Below, piece after piece: positions 46,636 to 57,491 of a stretch of 64,000 nt of DNA. Location: assembly GCA_030435675.1 (NCBI GenBank), contig CM059625.1:2976001-3040000 (forward strand), written 5' to 3'. The position numbers were made by a program, and so were the translations under genes. The notes beneath the pieces were generated by a model that worked only from the letters and a program-made list of their open reading frames with translations, was not told the DNA's origin and made no database searches. This stretch comes from Steinernema hermaphroditum (taxonomy: Eukaryota; Nematoda; Chromadorea; Rhabditida; Steinernematidae). Every line of letters begins with the position of its first letter. Within the stretch, counting starts at the first letter, position 1.

Positions 46636-47150
46636 CTATTCGTCTTCCTCAGTTTCTTCTCTCAAATTAGGGTGTTTCTTAAACACTTTCTCAGCCTCGT
46701 GCACTTCATATTCGGAGCTCTCTTCGAACTTCACAAGCAACTTCTTCACTCCATTCTCATTCCGCACGCTGACGATCTTCTCGATCTTCTTGTTCTTGTC
46801 CAGCTTCGTTTGCTTGCCCAGCTTTTTCGTAGAGGTATCCCATCTCTTGAACAGGTCGTATTCCTAAAATTTAGGAGCTGAAGTAGAGCGAGTAGAAATG
46901 AGGATACCTTGATGAGATTGTAGTCCAGAATATTGGCTCGGGGCTCCCACGTGGGTTCCGTATAGCCGACCCACTTGACAAGGAACTGCTGCGACTTTCC
47001 TCTTCGGCGACTATCGATGATGCGTTCCACCTGATAGACGTCCTCCTCTTTGGCCGGCTTCTTGGGGACCGTCTTCGCTTTCTTAGCGTTCGACGGGACG
47101 ATCGCCTCTCCGGCGGAGTTCATGCGAATTCTTTTCATAGGACGCGGCAT
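46636..47150 (-). CDS. Small HP1-like chromodomain protein
   Basis: Two exons (46908-47150, 46636-46863) encode 156 residues. A basic N-terminal tail (MPRPMKRIRMNS...) leads into a chromodomain at about residues 43-90: YQVERIIDSRRRGKSQQFLV, then KWVGYTEPTWEP. The Tyr, Trp and Tyr expected for the methyl-lysine cage are present, so binding of methylated histone H3 is likely. The second exon holds a Lys-rich linker and a region IEKIVSVRNENG...LLVKFEESSEYEV that could be a diverged chromo-shadow or second chromo fold, then an acidic end. The phase-0 intron falls at the end of the chromodomain. TTTTTTAG 16 bp upstream of the ATG suggests trans-splicing. It probably acts in heterochromatin; a direct HPL/CEC orthologue cannot be named. 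Confidence 0.88.
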
Positions 47151-50100
47151 AGTGACTTCCAGTCGACTAAAAAATGGAAAGAGTAAAACCTTCGAAGCGG
47201 AAATTATAAATACAAAACTGGTCGAGGCCACATTGCACTAAGGTTTTTTGAAGAACGGGTCGTTCTTGTAGTGAAAACGAAAAAGACACGCAACAAGCAT
47301 GAAACACAATACAATGGGTTAAAAATTGTTCTTGGGCATGATGTAGCAAAGCCAACCATATTCATAAAATCAATAATGGAATAGCTCCAATAAAGGCTCT
47401 CCAAAAACCGATGCTATTTGTCAAAAAAAAATGCTTGTTTACTGGCCGAGGATCAGTGAGCATTTTCTTGTGATAGTTAAACATGCGATGCGATCAACAC
47501 GCAATAGGAACAACAAATAACTGGAATACCCCGATGAGCTCACTATTGATCAGTCTTAGAGGCGCGTTGACGTCAGTTTCAACGGTCACATGATTGGGAA
47601 AGTTACATTTTCTAGTCGCTTTCGCAAGATCATAAAGGGACGTTGTTTGCTTAGTGTTCGAATGAGTCACTGTAAAAATATTTGTGCCGAAGAAGGTTGA
47701 GTTTTTCGGCGCTACTGGTTAGTAACGGTTGAATCGCTTGCGACTGGAAAATGATTGGTGTACTAGTAGCACTAAGACTACACACATGGCAATGAGCTAC
47801 AGCATCCTAGCAACGGTTCGAAGCTAATTTTCATGTGACACAGACATGTCCTACGCCGATCGCCCAGGTGAGTTGATGTTCCGAGCTTGTACTATTGAGG
47901 TCATAGCGGACATTCAAAAAAACATCTTCGCCAAGTGTTTCGCTTATAAGCTCAGAGATAGACCTTTGCAACTGCGGATTTGGAGGGTATACGGTGGAAT
48001 AGATTTCGTTGTACTTCACCAAAGAAAAGTGCCATAGAGGTCGTGATTTTCTCAGTGTATGGCTTCATAAACCAGATCAATAGCTTGCCTTCGAGGCCAC
48101 AAAGCTCCGATGACGTCATGTAATTTCTAAGGTGTTATCGCTTAGATTTTAGAATCCTGGTATTAATTTAGCAACACTTTGAAAACAAATATACATTTGA
48201 GGGGTTCAAAAAAGCAAACACCGATAATCGAAGAGTACGCTGGGGATACGGTTAGACCAACCCTCCACTAGTGATACAGGTGGGGATGGAGATCTCTAGA
48301 TGTCCTGTCTTCTTTGGTCCTCAATGCGCGGGGGGCTTCTTCTTACGGGTAGGACTGGAATTACGTCACCCTGCTTTCAGTAATTAGCTAAGGGGTGGCA
48401 CTTCGTATCGACCTTTGTGAACTATAGATGGAGAGGTTCATTCACGCGCTGTGCAGAAAAAAACACGTGAAAAGGAACATGGATCACTGAGCGATCAGGT
48501 TGAAGCAAAAAAAAACTTTGAAAATATAGGTAAGGAACACGAAAATCAGACAACGTACATACATCCCATTGCTTAAGGTGGACCGCCGCTGTACACCACA
48601 CAAAGCGCCTTATCAATCACCATGCGGCGTCTATCAGCACATCTCTCGCCACGGAGAAACATCATCGGCGTTTAAACCGAAAACGACCATTGGCGTCGTC
48701 TACGCGCCCACACATAACCCATTTGTTTGCAGCATTCGTTCGCAACACGCAAATTTCCGTCAGAGACGTCGACAAAATTCGGTCGGTTTCGGCGGCGCAA
48801 AAAAAAACACAACACAAGCGCCAACGCCGCCGTTGTCACTGGTGCTTGCATGGTCGCCGCAGTGGCGGCGAGCGAGCGGCGTTGACGGAGGACAGAAGCG
48901 GCGAACGCGACTCGCGGAGTTTCTTATTTGAATCGGAACGAGTGATAAGGGTGCCGTGGCATAAAAGAAGACCCAACGGGTTTGTTCGTCTGGCAATAGT
49001 AGGTGGTGTGACCACCAACGAATAATGAATGCAACGTACAGACGTGCGATCGATTGGCTGAGGGACACTTGAAGGCACGACGGTGACACATCGACGTTAT
49101 GTTTTGCTTATGTGTGATAAAGCGTCTCGCCAGCAAAAAAAGCCCATTCGGCGGATGCACAGAAAGAGAGAGCATAAACATCAAATTGTGTATAAAACGC
49201 AATGGGAATATAAACAGGGCGAAATGATCAACTTCATGTTGTGGTAACCGCAGTTATCACGAGCACTACGCTTTGTTCTTGCATCTACAGCATATCAGTT
49301 GTCATATATTACGCTCACGAAAGTCAAAAAGTACATAGCGGTAAACGACGTCTGCGCGCGAATGCTCAATCAAAAATCTACCCAACGTTGGAACATTACC
49401 AAAGAGTAGCCGTTTTGCTATAGGAGATCGCTTTCTCAGACGCCTATAAAATTCTTGTTCACTTCAACCAAAATCCAGTTCTCTGAACGAGCTGAGAATC
49501 TCATTAAAACCCTTGAAGGGGAGAGCAAATCTTTACTAATCGGAGCGAAGACTTTCTGCTAAAACGATCACAAATAGAACGGATGGAATATTGAAGCTTT
49601 TTAAGATTCGCTTGAAATGTATTCATAAGTAGGCCTACAAACGACGGCTTTGGTCACCTGATTTGTCTAGTTTTGGCGCTTAATTCACAAAAATCTCGCA
49701 TAATGTGGGTACCAAGTGTTGTTATGATTCTGTTGCAGGTCCAACGTCACAGAAGAAAACGAATCTTTCTCACATAAAGTGCGTATGAGGTTTCCCTATT
49801 ATGAGCCCTTGTGCTGTAAATTGGGGCATAAGGTAAAGGGCATATGTACTTCGGCCGATCTCGCAAGTTGATTCCCTTACGGCTATAATTATCGATGCAA
49901 CTGTTTAAATAAAGCGCGGATTGAAGCATCGAGCCGAAAATACATGCACACACAGAGATTTTCATATTCATAATACATGGAACACTAGGATTAGTGGAAA
50001 ATGACATGAAAATAGTGACGATCTCCTTAGTTATTGCTAATTAAGAATCAAAATACGGAATTGCTGACTTATGTCAATCCGATGGCGACGGAAAATATGC

Positions 50101-51339
50101 TCCCAAACCAATTTTAGGACACGTTGACTTGCATGCTTCAGTTTTGGGCTAGTTCTGTGTTTTAAAGCTGAATTTAAATCGCACTACTCCATGGGAAGAT
50201 GCACTTTTATGCACACAATAGGAACCCGAATTTCCTTCCACTTCGAAGTTGGAATTCGCGGATAAATACGTGTTTTGTGTGATTAAGAAGTGGCAGTTCA
50301 CGGAAAAAAAACCCGTCGAATGAGCGAATATGGGTGTTAGCCACCGTTACGGAAACAATGGAAGAGCCGAAGCAATACTCTCTCCGCCAAGTCTTATATT
50401 AAACGCCGCCAATCCCAGTCCGTTCCTCGTTAAAGCACTTTTTATCGTTAATCATTCGTGCTTGTTCACGGAAAGCGTGTATCGGAAAGCAGTGGGCCAG
50501 TCGAGAGGTGCGCGTGTACTTTATAAAGAATGACGGTTGAATCTAAAACTGACATGGCAACAGCAAAGGACAGCGACCGACCAACGGCGGAAAAGCAAGA
50601 AGAATGTCTGATTTCACTATCAGACAAAGAATTGGGCGTTCATCAGTTGAATCAATAATTGTAGAGGTGGCCATGGACAGGTCAAATTGTTGAAGCTCAC
50701 ATGTAATGCTTATAGTAGATCGCAGATCAACTCACAAAGTTTACGGATAAAAACAGAGTCATATTCGTTGGAAAAATTGGATGCAATGCACAACAAATAA
50801 ACGTAGATCACCGTAGTCGGTGCTTCTCTCTTCGATGCAGGATACGACGTCCGAGTTGTACGCAGCTACGTATACTCAGTGTACGCAAGCTTCGAAGAGA
50901 CAAAGAGGCTGTATCCAGAAGCCTCGTGGTGGTGGACGCAGTAGGTGAAATGGAATCCCACAATCGGAGTGACTCTCGGCTCGGACTTTGGAGATGGAGT
51001 GATTCTCAAGGTGGAGTAGGTGGCGCGGGTGGTTCGGCGGCGCCGACGGACTTGGTGAGATGGCGAAAAGCAATTCAGCTTATATTCCACGTCAGCCGTG
51101 GCGGATTGAAACGAAGCATTCACTGGACCAACAACGACGGCCGAGAATGACCGCTCACTCACCTATCACCTTTCAAGCGCCCTCTAAATCGTTATATGTA
51201 CTTAGTATCCCCTTTGGACAGCTATCCGTGACCAGCTTTGCCCAGCCCCCTTGTATGACAATATTTCAAGGTATTTACTTTAATACACTTTTCAAATATA
51301 GATGAGGTATATGATCATGTTAAAAAACTCTTGCGCAAT
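47151..51339. other. Long intergenic stretch
   Basis: No supported gene over 4.2 kb. A 63-codon open frame at 47831-48022 (-) reads like protein (NPQLQRSISELISETLGEDV) but has no partner exon. GC-rich islands lie at about 48660-48960 and 50920-51070. An isolated hydrophobic start at about 49966 (-) has no second exon of the peptide family. Confidence 0.4.
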
Positions 51340-51584
51340 TCATCCAACGCAATCGAGGAACAGCCCGTTAACCCCGGCACAACGCCATCCGCTCCAAAGG
51401 GAATACATCGATGACCAATCGCGTCTCACTCGCCTTCTGAAATAAAACCACGTTATTACACAAAAATAAACAATTTGTTCACTTACGCTCGACTTAGAGG
51501 ATGGTATTGAAAGAAGACGAGTTCAGAATTAGCGAACTCCACAAGAACAATGGAAATTAGTACTAGGGCTATCAGGACTTTCAT
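51340..51584 (-). CDS. Secreted WxGWRC-family peptide precursor 5
   Basis: Two exons (51487-51584, 51340-51436) encode 64 residues. The signal peptide is MKVLIALVLISIVLVEFA. The spacer ends LSRARRVRR, then the core starts DWSSMYSLWSGWRC and closes GVNGLFLDC-V-G followed directly by the stop. The basic pair after the Gly has been lost, but the Gly itself, the amidation donor, is now the last residue. Asp replaces the N-terminal Gln. The 50 bp intron is phase 2, GC|GTAAGT. A TATA box lies at 51617-51624. Confidence 0.85.
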
Positions 51585-51616
51585 GGGAGAAATTTAGCAA
51601 ACGCTGTCTCGCGGTT

Positions 51617-51624
51617 CTTATATA
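51617..51624 (-). promoter_or_regulatory. TATA box of peptide gene 5
   Basis: TATATAAG on the minus strand, about 35 bp before the start codon. Confidence 0.6.
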
Positions 51625-52771
51625 CAGATGGTATTGGACACTTGCAGACACTCCTCCTCCTGTACCTATTTGCCAGTCGAACCGATGACAACAGAAGAAC
51701 AACGGCACATGCCTGGTGTGACGAGCAGGTTAGCGTTATCTTGTTTTTGCATCGAAAATGAGAGACAACCATAACTGAGAATAGTAGTTATGGCAGGATT
51801 GCAAAACTTATTAAGGAATTCGCTGAATATATGTATAGTCTTTCAAGCAATCTGTTACTGAATACGCTGCAGCGTACAGAATAAATGGCTGCTTTATTCA
51901 CAGATACACAATCGCTTGATTCTTGGAATAGTGGATTTTAGGATCATTTGGATCAGCATCTCGTGCATTGGTTTGTCTTGCAATTGTCTCGCTGTGATCG
52001 GCCGGGTTGTCCAAGTTAACCGACTGAGTTGGGTTGATTGTAATCGTTGTCGGCCCAGTCATCGCGGCGTTCTAATCCGTTGTGGATGGTAACGTAAGCC
52101 CAACCACGCCACGCCAAGAAGATCGTCACAACCATTCGACCACCCACGCCTTGCAAGCTTAAGAGCCGCTGCAACTTTGAAGTCTGCACAGCCTCTACGA
52201 AGATGCGTTTTCGTTTCGCTCGCTACACTGATGGGATTCTTCGACTACGACGTCGTGCCGAAGAAAGAAGAAAAGAAGTGACTACGGTGATCTACGATTC
52301 CTCGTTGTGAAATGTTGCATATCTTGACCATAAATGCCATTAATTCAAGACTAAATAAAATGAAAGTCACTGGTCTTGTTCAATCTTTGGCGCATGCCAC
52401 GATATCGGACTTGAACATAGTGGACCCATCAGTATGCACGGGCTTCCAAAGGTCAAATGGACAATATGCGAGGACCGAAGCCATCATCCCGGAACGGGAT
52501 TGTTTTCTGCATTGATTTGTGTACCGAATTCGAATCGTAGACCTTCCAATTTGCAGAAAGCTCAGGTTTTTTTTCGAACCACTTAAGGTGTCGCTTCACT
52601 CGAACATTTCGCGAACACCATACTACTTCATGAAAAGACAGTTTGGTAGTCAAGCCTCATTCGTGCACGAACGTGACTATTAGATTCGGCCTGTTCCATG
52701 CACAACGTCACCTTCAACAAAGATCTCCGGATAGGGAGCAATTTATTTACATTCGGCCAGTCAAAAAAAGC
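51625..52771. other. Intergenic with a possible orphan exon
   Basis: A 54-codon frame at 51898-52062 (-), starting MTGPTTITINPTQSVNLDNP, has even amino acid use and a splice-acceptor-like sequence before it, so it might be a terminal exon or relic. No partner exon is recognised. Otherwise nothing is seen. Confidence 0.3.
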
Positions 52772-53039
52772 TCATACAACGCCTAAACCATTTCCGCCGC
52801 TGATGCAGTCAAGTAGAAGTCCGTTGATACCGGCGCATTCCCAAGCATTCCAGAAGGGCATGACGTGTGGCTCTTTTTCTCTAGAACTACTCGTTGAAAA
52901 ATAAAATAGCAAACGATTGAATTTACGTGTCGCTTACTGAAAGTGTCCCTGTGGCCGGAGCGCTTTGCAGCGGTTTACAGTCGATAAATGATAGCACATG
53001 GAATATCATAGCAAGTAATATAAACAAGAAATGTTTCAT
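52772..53039 (-). CDS. Secreted peptide precursor 6, diverged member
   Basis: Two exons (52927-53039, 52772-52880) encode 73 residues. The signal peptide is MKHFLFILLAMIFHVLSFIDC. The core reads FWNAWECAGINGLLLDC, so the WxxWxC start and the C-x9-C loop are kept, but there is no dibasic site before it, and the end is ISGGNGLGVV instead of VGKK. The phase-2 intron position is conserved (AC|A codon, donor GTAAAT, acceptor TTCTAG). The processing scheme must differ, or the peptide is released only by signal peptidase. A TATA box lies at 53069-53074. Confidence 0.72.
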
Positions 53040-53068
53040 TTTTAGCGGACGAGGCATTAACCGTAACC

Positions 53069-53074
53069 TATATA
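53069..53074 (-). promoter_or_regulatory. TATA box of peptide gene 6
   Basis: TATATA about 30 bp upstream of the start codon, between near-palindromic CGTAACC/GGTTACG words. Confidence 0.5.
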
Positions 53075-54197
53075 ACCGTAACCGAATAGAACGTTAAGTA
53101 CTCGTAAGCATGACCGTGAACGAGGGAAGCGCAAACCTGTTCCCTGTGTTATTGTGTTCAAGTTGAGATAAGTCGTGTTTTCATAGATTGTATCGGTCAC
53201 AAACTTTAGCTACAAACTTTCGGTTCCAGCTCCTGCAGAAAATGTCGTCGCTTTCAAAGTGCATGCGATTTTAAATGCGCATAAGCTAGGCCGTTTCACT
53301 GGCTCTATTCTTTTTTCTGTCGTCACCCGACCGATTCTCGGAAAGCTGCAAAATCGCTCTAAGTCGAAGGCTGGTATATGACTTTAAACAAACCAAATAA
53401 TAAAGTAGTCGTTCATTTGGTTCCTACAGTTTCAACACGTCAGAGATTTCGCTCAATTATGTTCCCACACATCCCACACATCGGCCACTTCCTATGTGCT
53501 CTTCGGACTTGATGGCGACCAGCTCAGATAGCTTTTTCGGTTTTCGCATGCTCTATTTCTGTCAGGATGTTGGAGTACTCGCATTGGTTCAATGCTCCTG
53601 AATCCGTTCAAATTCTGACATCAGAAAGAGACTAGGCCCGTGGGAACTTACCCACAAAGTGCGCACGCGTTGCTGATCCGATTGCCGTTAAACCATCGAA
53701 CATGCATCTATTTGTGACTAAAGCGCTCAGAGCCAGACTTTCAATATGTATTAAATCTACCTATAAGCATACATATTCGCGTATTCTCTTAACAAGTTTA
53801 TTGCCCTTCCCTGTGCTTTACAAAGCCATCATATACAGGAGTTGACTTGCAGGGAAAGTTCCCGAAATGTACGGCTCAGATCCAGCATCTACCGACCTAA
53901 TGTTTGACTATGTGTATGACAATTGTCATGTCAGTCTGAGGTGGACACTTTGGAACATTCTCTTCCAACCACATGCATATTACTAACTTAAAGCTCATGT
54001 CGCCCTTATTTACCATACGTTCAGCGCATGTCCAATGATAAGCGGCACCCTTTGTGCTGTTGTCAAAACAATATTGAGAAGGATGCGATATCAATTGCAG
54101 TGAATGAAACGAGAGGCAATCGACTCCGGTCGCGCGCGTCTGGCACTAATAGAATTGGTGCACGAGGGCGCATATCCTATTTATTCGGCGTTCGGCT
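53075..54197. other. Intergenic before the receptor gene
   Basis: No gene recognised; expected to contain promoters of peptide gene 6 (-) and the receptor subunit (+). Confidence 0.4.
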
Positions 54198-56277
54198 ATG
54201 AGGTTCTCCTCGCTTTTCCTATTGATTGTCAGCACTAATGCGAACCCTGATATGAATCGGCTATTCGAGGATTTATTCAAAAAATACAACAAGTTGACCC
54301 GTCCTGTGAAAGCGCCGAATGAGACCGTGGAGATTCAGTTTAAGTTTAAGCTACTGCAATTGTTGGATGTTCATGAGAAGGAGCAAGTTATCACGACGAA
54401 CGGATGGTTGTTGCATGTAAGAAACGGCTTTGTTCGATTTCATGTCAGTTTATAGAAATGGCACGATTACCGATTGACATGGGATCCAGAGCAGTATGGT
54501 AATGTCACACTGATGCATATACCAGGACAACTGCTATGGCTGCCGGATATCATCCTTTATAATAAGTCAGAAAATAAAGTGGTTAACACTTTTATCAGTA
54601 TTTCTAGTGCACATGGAAGTCCTGCTGTGACAAGCGTGACGAAGATAGACGTGTACAGCAACGGTGACATTGTATCAATGCGCACCAACCGATAGTGATT
54701 TATTGTAAGTCGTTTAGCATTGGGAACCGCCGGTGATATATAATTCGCTGTGCAAAATCGACATTGAATGGTTTCCGTATGACGAGCAGTATTGTGATAT
54801 GAAATATGGAAGCTGGACATTTGGCGGTTATGAGCTGAATCTCGTGCATGTAAGTGTAACTAGGTACTACCCAAGTCCGCCTTTATTAGCCGTTTCTAAT
54901 CTGTTTATATTGGAGTCAAATAGGCTATTAGCTAGCAAAAAAAACGAGAATATATCCTACAACAGACTTCGCATGAAACTAGGACTACATGAACCTTTTT
55001 GATAGCTTTATTATTAGCTGTTCATATGCTTTCCTATTGGGGATAACAACCATAATTGGTGCAGTTATAGCCTGAACGTTTGAGTTTTTTAAGCCAACCA
55101 CAGACAACGTAAGCAAACAAATAGAAAACGGTGAAACTGTCTGGAAAGTGCAACGAGGAATCGATGTGAGCGAATATCAAGAATCGGTGGAATGGGATCT
55201 ACTATCCATCGTTGGCACTCGCCATGAGAAGAGGTATCCATGTTGCGACTATCCGTGAGTTTGCCTGCGTTAATAACATCGAAAAGATGATTTGCAGTGC
55301 CATTGACATCACGTACAGTTTGAATATACGGAGAAAGAAACTGTTCTACACGATAAACTTGATGACCCCATGCGTTGGTATAGCTGCTTTGACGGCTTTC
55401 GTGTTCTACTTACCGGCAGAAAGTCACAATAAGATTCAACTGTGCATATCAGTTCTGGTTTCCTTGACAGTGTTCTTCCTTCTGTTGGTAGGAAACGTGA
55501 AATTATGGCCACTAAACGGGTGTTTTAGATTGAGATAATACCTCCAACTAGTTTGGTCACTCCTTTAATTGGCCGCTACCTTCTGTTTACAATGATCCTA
55601 GTAACATTTTCCATCATTAGCACTGTCATAGTGCAAGGTGTGCACTATGGTGACGATCAGCCAATGTCAAAAATAACGAGAAAGATATTCATCAAGTTTC
55701 TTGGACGCTATCTGTTAATATATCGTGGGCCGGGAATGCCAAAATTCCGGCGAATGGCCAGATATAACGTAAGATCAGCTATTTCTACTTAATTGATTAA
55801 AACATTTAGAAAAATCGGCTCCCAAACGCGTTCGAAGTTCTCGAACGTCATCTGAAACTTGCTCCCACCAAGCGACAAAAGATCGAAATTGAAGAGAAGA
55901 AACGGATTCTCGAAGCCGGCCCCACCATGATGCTCATCAGAACGCTCGCTCAAGGCGCCTCGTTGCCCCTTCTTCATACGCCTCGCTCGCCCACTGACAA
56001 GAAGAAAGAGAGCTCCCCGGTCAGCGAAGCAATCGAGAAAGCGGGAAGCAACATTCATTACATTGCCCGAACGTTAAGAGCTCAAAGGAAACAGGAGAAT
56101 CTCCAGGCTGATTGGAAGTTTGTGGCCATGGTAATGGACAGAATATTGTTGGTAATATTCACAATTACTACCCTTATCGGCACTCTCATGGCGTTGTTGT
56201 CGGCTCCCAGTATTCATGATATGCGTCAGCCGATAGAGTTTCGCGCACATGACAGCTTTATCGACGGTGACTATTAG
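54198..56277 (+). CDS. Nicotinic acetylcholine receptor alpha-type subunit
   Basis: A Cys-loop ligand-gated cation channel subunit, 541 residues from seven exons: 54198-54416, 54456-54671, 54718-54849, 55094-55254, 55298-55487, 55529-55768, 55810-56277. A short signal peptide is followed by the ligand-binding domain with a 13-residue Cys loop ([15 protein letters not shown], about 157-171) and the vicinal cysteines YPCC (about 239-240) that define alpha subunits. Four membrane helices follow. The large M3-M4 loop is Lys/Ser-rich, and M4 is [17 protein letters not shown]. At the start of M2 the usual GEK is HNK (about 286-288). As I recall, this His is a mark of the C. elegans ACR-8/ACR-12/LEV-8 group, so that group is the best guess. 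Loop F before the YPCC is longer than usual. The frame is intact throughout. Confidence 0.92.
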
Positions 56278-56423
56278 AATTGCAAATAAATTCGAGAGGT
56301 GCTTGCTGGTCTAAGGTCTGTGATTAAGGTGTTCTCTCAAAATCGCGTTACAGTCGAACCATCCATGAGGAACATCGCTCTCTTATGGGTTAAGAAGCAT
56401 TTAAGTTCTTCGTTGTGCGAATA

Positions 56424-56881
56424 CAGGGTGTTCCAGATAGACTGCAACATTTCTGATTTGTTGATTTAAGTGGATTGTCGAGAGTTGGAGCTAGTGCGAA
56501 CACCATATTCGTGTTCCGCATCCTATTCTTGCCCAGAATATCTGTTATTAGCTGTTATTTCGCAGTTCAAAAAAAAAATCACTTGAATTTTCCATAGTTC
56601 TTATGCCTGCTCGAAATCTTGAATGCGGGTACTGAGAAAGCCCTCGGATTCGAGCGATATGAGGTCAAATGAGTTGTTGATCGCTACAGAGAGACAGGAC
56701 AGGTCAAGCGGAGGGCCAGGAAAAGTAGAAAGAAACCAATGCAAACGTCTGCTCCTTGAGAAGCCATCCGAAAGAAGTTGAAGTGGAATGGAGCCACATG
56801 TGCAATTAAGTTGGCTAATGAGTACGGAATCTAGAGAATAAGTGTCCCGTGAATATTGTAGGAAGATCTGGGACGCCCTGT
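56424..56881 (+). mobile_element. Mariner-derived MITE with HTH relic
   Basis: A 458 bp element. Its ends, ACAGGGTGTTCCAGAT at 56423-56438 and ATCTGGGACGCCCTGT at 56866-56881, are inverted copies with two mismatches. The left end abuts TA. Inside, around 56680-56860, a broken reading frame resembles the transposase DNA-binding region (RYRETGQVKRRARKSRK, then IRKKLKWNGATCAIKLANEY), but the catalytic part is absent. It is an internal-deletion derivative of an element related to the one at the left edge of the window. Confidence 0.8.
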
Positions 56882-57231
56882 TTCACATACACCGTTTCTT
56901 AACGATTTTTTATTAGTACACCATGTGCCCCTCCATGCTCAATTCTTCTGTAGTTACTATAGAAAGCACACGCTAGAAAGGGTTTTGAATAGCGTTGTTC
57001 TAATGATTGGTGCTATTAGCGCTGCTCTAAACCGTTTCTGTTGTCGAAAAATTTATTTCCCATTCAAGCAGAACATGATTTTAAAGCAGGTAGCAACTGG
57101 CATATGTCAAATGAAATGCATCATTGTTAACGTTCAAATGGTAAAATAGGACTCATTCAGGTGATTACTGGGTAATATAAAGATCAGGAGCTGGTAACCA
57201 GAGCCTCTCTCTGGATGGTCCATTTGAGAGT

Positions 57232-57491
57232 TCATCTGAGTAATAGGCAGCCGAGTGTAATGTCGTTCATGTCCTTGCATCGAAGTCCACTCCATCCTGG
57301 GTCGACCTGTGAGGCCCAGTCGCGCTTGGGTCGTTCCCTGAAGCTTGCAAACATCAATTTAGAAGCTGACGTTGAGCCTACGCTCGGTTTATAGTGAACT
57401 TCACCATGGGAAGGGAGAGATCAGCGAAGCGAGCGTCGGTGGCCACTAATAACAGCAGGAGCAGTACGAGGACCTTTGTGGAAGCGACCAT
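57232..57491 (-). CDS. Secreted peptide precursor 7, diverged member
   Basis: Two exons (57382-57491, 57232-57337) encode 70 residues. The signal peptide has a run of Leu (MVASTKVLVLLLLLLVATDA). The spacer ends INRAERPKR, then the core starts DWASQVDPGWSGLRC and ends with a loop KDMNDITLG before the second Cys, then LLLR-stop. The KR site, the WSGxRC start and the C-x9-C spacing are kept, but the GVNGLFLD loop sequence and the amidation Gly are lost. The 44 bp intron keeps phase 2 and the GC|GTAGGC donor seen in gene 2. It is therefore the most diverged confirmed member. Confidence 0.75.

Noticed and set aside
49747..50007. Small frame starting with a hydrophobic Cys-rich stretch
   Set aside because: No second exon, no family core and no conserved context; probably chance.
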